DNA from: Pocillopora verrucosa | Taxonomy: Eukaryota > Cnidaria > Anthozoa > Scleractinia > Pocilloporidae | DNA: 64,000 bases | Direction of reading: 5' to 3' | Assembly (NCBI RefSeq): GCF_036669915.1 | Contig: NC_089317.1 | Span: 1,561,571-1,625,570, forward strand | Part shown: piece by piece, positions 57,734-64,000 of the stretch | How positions within the stretch are numbered: the first letter of the stretch is position 1 | How the letters are laid out: every line of letters starts with the position of its first letter | Position numbers and translations under genes: made by a program | The notes under the pieces: model-generated | What the model was told of the DNA's origin: nothing | The model's input: only the letters and a program-made list of their open reading frames with translations | Database searches by the model: none

Positions 57734-59060
57734 GGATGTTTGTTCTCTGGCTGCCTCAACGGAGGTTCGTGTGTCCCAATAAGGAAAAACAAACATATTC
57801 ATACTCGTGTAAGCTTCCTTGGAACGGCGACATATGTGATATTCAAATGAGTACGTCATTCTAAATTTCTTTTAAAATAAATCCTGAACTTTGCTGAAAA
57901 ATGCTAAGTGAGGTTAGTAACCTACCATAGATGTTCCAAAACCCTGGTTTTAGAGGAAAAAAAACAACAAGGAATAACGATTGAAAGGAAAAGGCACCGA
58001 GTCGAAAAAAGCAATAAATGATTATAAATCAACATTGCCAGGATGATAACATTGCTTACTTGCGTATTAGAAGTTACAGCACACTCTTCATGTTATTAAT
58101 CTTGCAGCGGCAAAGACATGCAGGGAAATATACGACAAAAAACTATATAAGTTGCATATAAAACATATTAGTATTATAACCGCTCGTCTGATGTCCTTGA
58201 TAAGAATTTCTGATCTGATATAAACTTCTTGTAATAACACTTTCCCATTACATTTTTTCTATTTAATACTGTAAACAGGTAATCATCGTGGTCATCAAAG
58301 ATGGCAAAAGCATAAGAGCATACTGAAAGCGAGAAAATTAAACAGTTAGAGATTACAACAGAATAGAATTTTCTTCTTGCCAAATTCTTATTCAGCCTAC
58401 AGTCTTCGTTTTTTTAATTTGCATTTCCAGCGCCAAGGAAAATAGCGCTTACTCCCTACCCGTGGATTCTGGGAGTTTTCTTGTTTATCTTCACCTAACC
58501 AGCCTTGGCGCATGCATGTATGCGCTAGTCATGTAAATAGAAGGCTCTAAGGTGTATACCTTGTAGTTAGTTTTGCTTATCCGTTTGTTGGTTTTTTATG
58601 AGTTTTTTCTAGTAGTTTTGTTTTCTGTTGTTATTAAGATTTTATTGCAGCAGAATCATCACAAACCACACTAAACATGACTACATCATCAATAGATATT
58701 AGAAAACTATATTATTCCATAAACAACTTCAAAGATAACCATCAAATAATTTATCAAGTCAAAGTAAATAGTATTCCGGGAGTAAAGTTAATTGGCTGAT
58801 GGTTTGCTCGAGTGTCTTAGACGATTTTAAATAGACACTGAATGAAATGTCCACGTAACCAAAATTTGCAATTCAGGGTGGGTTATCTCAAGATCCTCCC
58901 GGGATCCTTCTACAAAGAGGGATTTAATATTCGTAGTGCCAGATATGACAGGTCTAAGGCAAGGATTGGAATTATTGGTAATAACGAGAATGGTTGTAGG
59001 TGTGCAGATTCAAGAATTGGTTTTTGGACTGGGGGCTCCCCTAACAACGAACTCGCTTGT
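57734..59060 (+). pseudogene. Array unit 3: decayed exons 2-5
   Basis: The EGF exon at 57,734-57,850 has the Trp codon intact (CTTCCTTGGAACGGC) but lacks one base after TCGTGTG, a frameshift. The linker donor (ATATAAG) and the exon 4 stop (ATGTAA) are as in unit 2. Exon 4 starts near 58,432. The exon 5 remnant ends near 59,060. Confidence 0.87.
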
Positions 59061-61025
59061 ACTCGCTCGCTTTTTAAGTTATTAAAATGGACTGAATTAC
59101 ATTTTAATGAGAATTTTAACTTTTAAAAGGTTTAATTGATTCATAAAAAAGCAAAGATTGGAGTGGCTTTGAGTATTTCAGCCCTGATTTCTCTTCTTGA
59201 ATGCCGGGACGACGTATCGAGTCATTTGAAGCACTACCAGCTCTCCAGCGAAATGAGACCAGCTGGCATAATTTACCAAGGGACTCAAACTCCAGTTTCA
59301 GGATTCATCGAACGTCGTTTCAAAGTTTTAAAACCCACGAGTTTCGCGACAAAAGAAAGTAAATGCCTTTCAGGTAGATTTACGTGAGTGTCCTCTCAGT
59401 GCCCTCTCAAGTGTTCTGATGTTTAAAACATACCAATAACTGTTTTATTTTTTCCAATTTTTTTTTGTTAACGCTCAGTTCAACGTTCTACAAAGACAAA
59501 AGAAACTCTTAAAGATGTCTGTTTGGAAGACAGAAAAACATGATATTGCATTTTCTATTTATAAGCCGTTCGACGTCAAATCATACTTAGATAAACAGGG
59601 AGGTTGTGTTTTTTGCAATAAATCACGGCTTCTAAGAGGGATGTGTATAATAAGTACCTCTGTAAACAATATGACTGTTTTGCAGAGCAATGAAACATCT
59701 CACGTAATAGGTCTATCGATTTAAAGATGTCGTCTGATGTTATGCAAAATAATTGCAAATAATGTGTTTGTGAACCATCAAATAAAATTTGTAGAGGGAA
59801 ATATTAGTTTGTCTAGCTGGAGTGTGCTTATCAGTAAGGTTCTTGTTTAAAGCCGCACCATACTTTAACACAGAGATATGAATTCCTGTTTCTAAGTTGA
59901 AACGACTGCCACACCCTAACCTTATCAAACAAATCTGGTGCACAGAAGACAAAGGATTTTAATGGAAGGGAGCTTACTAACACAATATCCCATGCAAAAA
60001 TAGTCAAAGATCAATATAGCTGACGTAATTTCTTCCGCCATGCACACCTTAAAACCGATACAATAAGCCCATTGAGCGAGTAATGACGTTAGTACCACAG
60101 CCTCAATGACAATTTGCCACCCACTCAAAGACTATATTCTTAGCAGAAGATATAATGCAATTAGAAAAGATTTCTAGAGTGTTGAATTAACCAATCAGTC
60201 GCTTATCCAACTATTATTAGACGTGTAAAGTTGTTTTGTGTATTCTTGTCTCCTTGGACTCTGTTGGAACCTGTTCTTACTTGGTTGATCAATCGCAGAA
60301 AGGTCGCCGCGGAAACCAATTGTTAGTCCAGTAAAGAACTTCCTGCTGGCCAGTGAACAATAAAGTGAACCCATTATCAAGCAGCTAAACGCGACTTATT
60401 TTAAGCGATGGTTTTCTGAGGCAAGATGATTTGGTTTTATTAACTGAGTTGATAATGTAAATTAGATAACGTAAAGAGTTTCTTAGGCTGACGTTTTGAG
60501 TGTAGCCCCTTGTTAGAAAAAATATTTTTCTTTTGTAGATCCCACGACTTTGAAAGAAACCTTGCATCAAACAGCTGAAGTTAAAAAAAACTTAAGCGAT
60601 ACCAATATTAATTCTACTCTATTTAAGTCTCCAGTTTTCAACCCATTGCTTTTCCTTTAAAATATAACTGCTAAGATTGCCTCGTTTCTCGACCTCAAAT
60701 GAAATGATTGGAATCTTTTGTCGTGAAAACAGCACCAGAGATATTTATTAGACAAAATCGCTTCTTATAGGAAATTCTTTTACCATTTAGAAGCCAAAGA
60801 TAGGTTTTGTCTTCATGTATCCCTTGCAGCGATAGAGAAGAATATGGCATGACATGCAAAAGCAAACAAAAGAAATAAGGAAAAAGGCCAACCGCAAACG
60901 AATTAGTCGTCATTCTGATATCGTCGGAAACAAATTCTATATAAAGTTCTTTGCTGAATCACAACTTTTTATTATATTTTTATGATGTATCATATTTCAA
61001 TTTTAATTCATTTGATTTCCTTTAG

Positions 61026-62302
61026 GGATGTTTGTTCTCTGGCTGCATCAACGGAGGTTCGCGTGTCCCAATAAGGAAAAACAAACATATTCATGCTCGT
61101 GTAAGCTTCCTTAGACAGGAGACATATGTGATATTCAAATGAGTACGTCATTCTAAATTTCTTTTAAAATAAATCCTTAATGTTGCTGAAAAATGCGAAG
61201 TGAGGTTAGTAACCTACCATAGATGTTCCAAAACTCTGGTTTTAGAGGGAAAAAAAACAACAAGGAATAACGAATTGAAGGAAAAGGCGACACCGAGTCA
61301 AAAAAAGCAATAAATGATTATAAATCAACATTGCCAGGATGATAACATTGCTTACTTGCGTATTAGAAGTTACAGCACACTCTTCATGTTATTAATATTG
61401 CAGCGGCAAAGACATGCAGGGAAATATACGACAAGAAACTGAAGTTACATCCAAGACATATTAGTATTATCACTAAGAACATTTCCCATTCTATTTTTTC
61501 TATCTAATACTGTAAACAAGTAATCATCGTGGTCATCAAAGGTGGTAAAAGCGTAAGAGCATACTGAAGGCGAGAAAATTAAACAGTTAGGGATTACAAC
61601 AGAATAGAATTTGCTTATAGCCAAGTTCTTATTCAGCCTACAGTCTTCGTTTTTTTTAATTTGCATTTCCAGTGCCAAAAAGAAGAGCGCTCACTCCCTA
61701 CAAGTGGATTCTGGGAGTTTTCTTGTTTATTGTCACCTAACCAGCCCTTGCGCATGCATGTATGCGCTAGTCATGAAAATAGATGGCTCTAAGGTGTATA
61801 CCTGGTAGTTAGTTTTGCTTATCCGTTTGTTGGTTTGTTTATGGGTTTTTTCTAATAGTTTTGTTTTCTGTTGTTATTAAGATTTTATTGCAGCAGAATC
61901 ATCACAAACCACACTAAACATGACTACATCATCAAGAGATATTAGAAAATTATATTATTCTATAAACAACTTCAAAGATAACCATCAAATAATTTATCGA
62001 GTCAAAGTAAATAGTATTCCGGGAGTAAAGTTAATTGGCTGGTGGTTTGCTCAAATGTCTTAGACGATTTTAAATAGACACTGAATGGAATGTCCATGTA
62101 ACCAAAATTTGCAATTCAGGGTGAGTTATCTCACGGTCCTCCCGGGATCCCTCTACAAAGAGGGATTTAATATTCGTAGTGCCAGATATGACAGGTCTAA
62201 GGCAAGGATTGGAATTATTGGTAATAACGAGAATGGTTGTAGGTGTGCAGATTCAAGAATTGGTTTTTGGACTGGGGGCTCCCCTACCAACGAACTCGCT
62301 TG
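61026..62302 (+). pseudogene. Array unit 4: decayed exons 2-5
   Basis: The EGF exon at 61,026-61,142 shares the one-base loss of unit 3 but has the TAG of units 1 and 2. The linker exon begins at 61,404. Exon 4 begins at 61,673 and reads on through ATGAAAATAGATGG as in unit 1, without the unit 2/3 stop. The exon 5 remnant ends near 62,302. From there to 64,000 only the inter-unit sequence is present. Confidence 0.87.
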
Positions 62303-64000
62303 TACTCGCTCGCTTTTTAAGTTATTAAAATGGACTGAATTACATTTTAATGAGAATTTTAACTTTTAAAAGGTTTACTTGATTCATGAAAAGCAAAGAT
62401 TGGAGTGGCTTTGAGTATTCCAGCCCTGATTTCTCTTCTTGAATGCCGGGACGAAGTATCCAGTCATTTGAAGCACTACCAGCTCTCCAGCGAAATGAGA
62501 CCAGCTGGCATAATTTACCAAGGGACTCAAACTCCAGTTTCAGGATTCATCGAACGTCGTTTCAAAGTTTTAAAACCCACGAGTTTCGCGACAAAAGAAA
62601 GTAAATGCCTTTCAGGTAGATTTACGTGAGTGTCCTCTCAGTGCCCTCTCAAGTGTTCTGATGTTTAAAACATACCAATAACTGTTTTATTTTTTCCATT
62701 TTTTTTTTGTTAACGCTCAGTTCAACGTTCTGCAAAGACAAAAGAAACTCTTAAAGATGTCTGTTTGGAAGACAGAAAAACATGATATTGCATTTTCTAT
62801 TTATAAGCCGTTTGACGTCAGATCATACTCAGATAAACAGGGAGGTTGTGTTTTTTGCAATAAATCACGGCTTCTAAGAGGGATGTGTATAATAAGTACC
62901 TCTGTAAGCAATATGACTGTTTTGCAGAGCAATGAAACATCTCACCAAATAGGTCTATCGATTTAAAGATGTCGTCTGATGTTATGCAAAATGATTGCAA
63001 ATAATGTGTTTGTGAACCATCAAATAAAATTTGTAGAGGGAAATATTAGTTTGTCTAGCTGGAGTGTGCTTATCAGTAAGGTTCTTGTTTAAAGCCGCAC
63101 CATACTTTAACACGAGATATGAATTCCTGTTTCTAAGTTGAAACGACTGCCACACCCTAACCTTATCAAACAAATCTGGTGCACAGAAGACAAAGGATTT
63201 TAATGAAAGGGAGCATACTAACACAATATCCCATGCAAAAATAGTCAAAGATCAATACAGCTGCCGTAATTTCTTACGCCATACACACCTTAAAACCGAT
63301 ACAATAAGCCCATTGAGCGAGTAATGACGTTAGTACCACAGCCTCAATGACAATTTGCCACCCACTCAAAGACTATATTCTTAGCAGAAGATATAATGCA
63401 ATTAGAAAAGATTTCTAGAGTGTTGAATTAACCAATCAGTCCCTTATCCAACTATTATTAGACGTGTAAAGTTGTTTTGTGCATTCTTGTCTCCTTGAAC
63501 TCTGTTGGAACCTGACCTTACTTGGTTGATCAATCGTAGAAAGATTCTAGCCGGATGCAAATTCTACAAAGTCGCCGCGGAAACCAATTGTTAGTCCAGT
63601 AAAGAACTTCCTGCTGGCCAGTGAACAATAAAGTGAACCCACTATCAAGCAGCTAAACGAGACTTATTTTAAGCGATGGTTTTCTGAGGCAAGATGATTT
63701 GGTTTTATTAACTGAGTTGATAATGTAAATTAGATAACGTAAAGAGTTTCTTAGGCTGACGTTTTGAGTGTAGCCCCTTGTTAGAAAAAATATTTTTCTT
63801 TTGTAGATCCCACGACTTTAAAGGAAACCTTGTATTAAAAAGCTGAAGTTAAAAAAACTTAAGCGATACCAATATTAATTCTACTTTATTAAAGTCTCCA
63901 GTTTTCAACCCATTTCTTTTCCTTGAAAATATAGCTGCTAAGATTGCCTCGTTTCTTGACCTCGAATGAAATGATTGGAATCTTTTTTCGTGAAAACAGC

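Larger units (their letters stand above)
51061..64000 (+). repeat. Tandem array, four units of about 3.3 kb, running off the window
   Basis: The word AGGGATGTTTGTTCTCTGGC (start of the EGF-like exon) occurs at about 51,082, 54,403, 57,732 and 61,024, a spacing of 3.29-3.33 kb. Each unit has a decayed EGF exon, linker exon, exon 4, intron 4 fragment and 5'-truncated exon 5, then about 2 kb of other sequence. The last unit is still running at base 64,000. None contains a PAN exon or signal peptide. Confidence 0.92.

Noticed and set aside
59740..60128. Hydrophobic - strand frames in the array that look like membrane segments
   Set aside because: The frames do not join into one product, shift between units and resemble no transporter or receptor that I can name. 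Composition alone could give them.

Overview
The window looks like nuclear DNA of an anthozoan cnidarian, most likely a stony coral. It is AT-rich, its genes are split by GT-AG introns, and it carries SINEs and MITE-like elements. Every recognisable gene encodes a small secreted protein that starts with a signal peptide and a PAN/apple-type domain. The C-terminal 'GW-TLVMKM...SLIADG...DSRIGFG...AMGYILVQ' module of four genes is, as I recall, the kind that coral annotations label 'skeletal organic matrix protein 5-like'. I could not check that here. No housekeeping gene, prokaryotic gene or CRISPR array is seen.

All genes share one exon plan. Exon 1 encodes the signal peptide plus the PAN domain and ends in phase 0. 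It is joined either to a C-type lectin domain (CTLD) exon, to an EGF exon plus a CTLD exon, or to EGF, linker and two exons of a fibrinogen-related/intelectin-like C-terminal domain. Apparently intact genes, all on the + strand, are PAN-CTLD (14,023-16,808 and 18,083-20,209), PAN-EGF-CTLD (24,679-27,486), and PAN-EGF-FReD-like (28,694-32,228; 34,501-38,462; 40,286-43,841; 45,376-48,952).

The left part (1-26 kb) is built from recent duplications. Direct copies of a PAN-CTLD unit sit at about 1-4.1 kb (degenerate), 13.8-17.2 kb and 17.2-20.2 kb. On top of these lies a large inverted duplication: the left arm at about 5.56-13.8 kb mirrors the right arm at about 18.4-25.96 kb around a 4.6 kb spacer. 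Its breakpoints cut through genes, leaving an orphan PAN exon and a PAN-less CTLD exon in the left arm. The two arms have since diverged by a foldback element insertion, a SINE/foldback insertion inside a PAN exon and a deletion of about 1 kb.

The middle (27.5-49 kb) is a head-to-tail cluster of four PAN-EGF-FReD-like genes. They are separated by a 22-bp minisatellite, a duplicated upstream segment, a triplicated segment of about 190 bp and relic terminal exons. One gene has an in-frame fusion of its EGF exon to the middle of the next domain.

The right end (about 51-64 kb) is a tandem array of four units of about 3.3 kb that runs off the window. Each unit is a decayed partial copy of exons 2-5 of the gene at 45.4-49 kb, without the PAN exon and with stops, frameshifts and a shared internal deletion.

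The proteins are probably secreted or extracellular lectin-like recognition or matrix proteins. This is inferred from their domains only. Exon boundaries were read by eye from splice consensus, phase and comparison among the paralogues, without transcript data.
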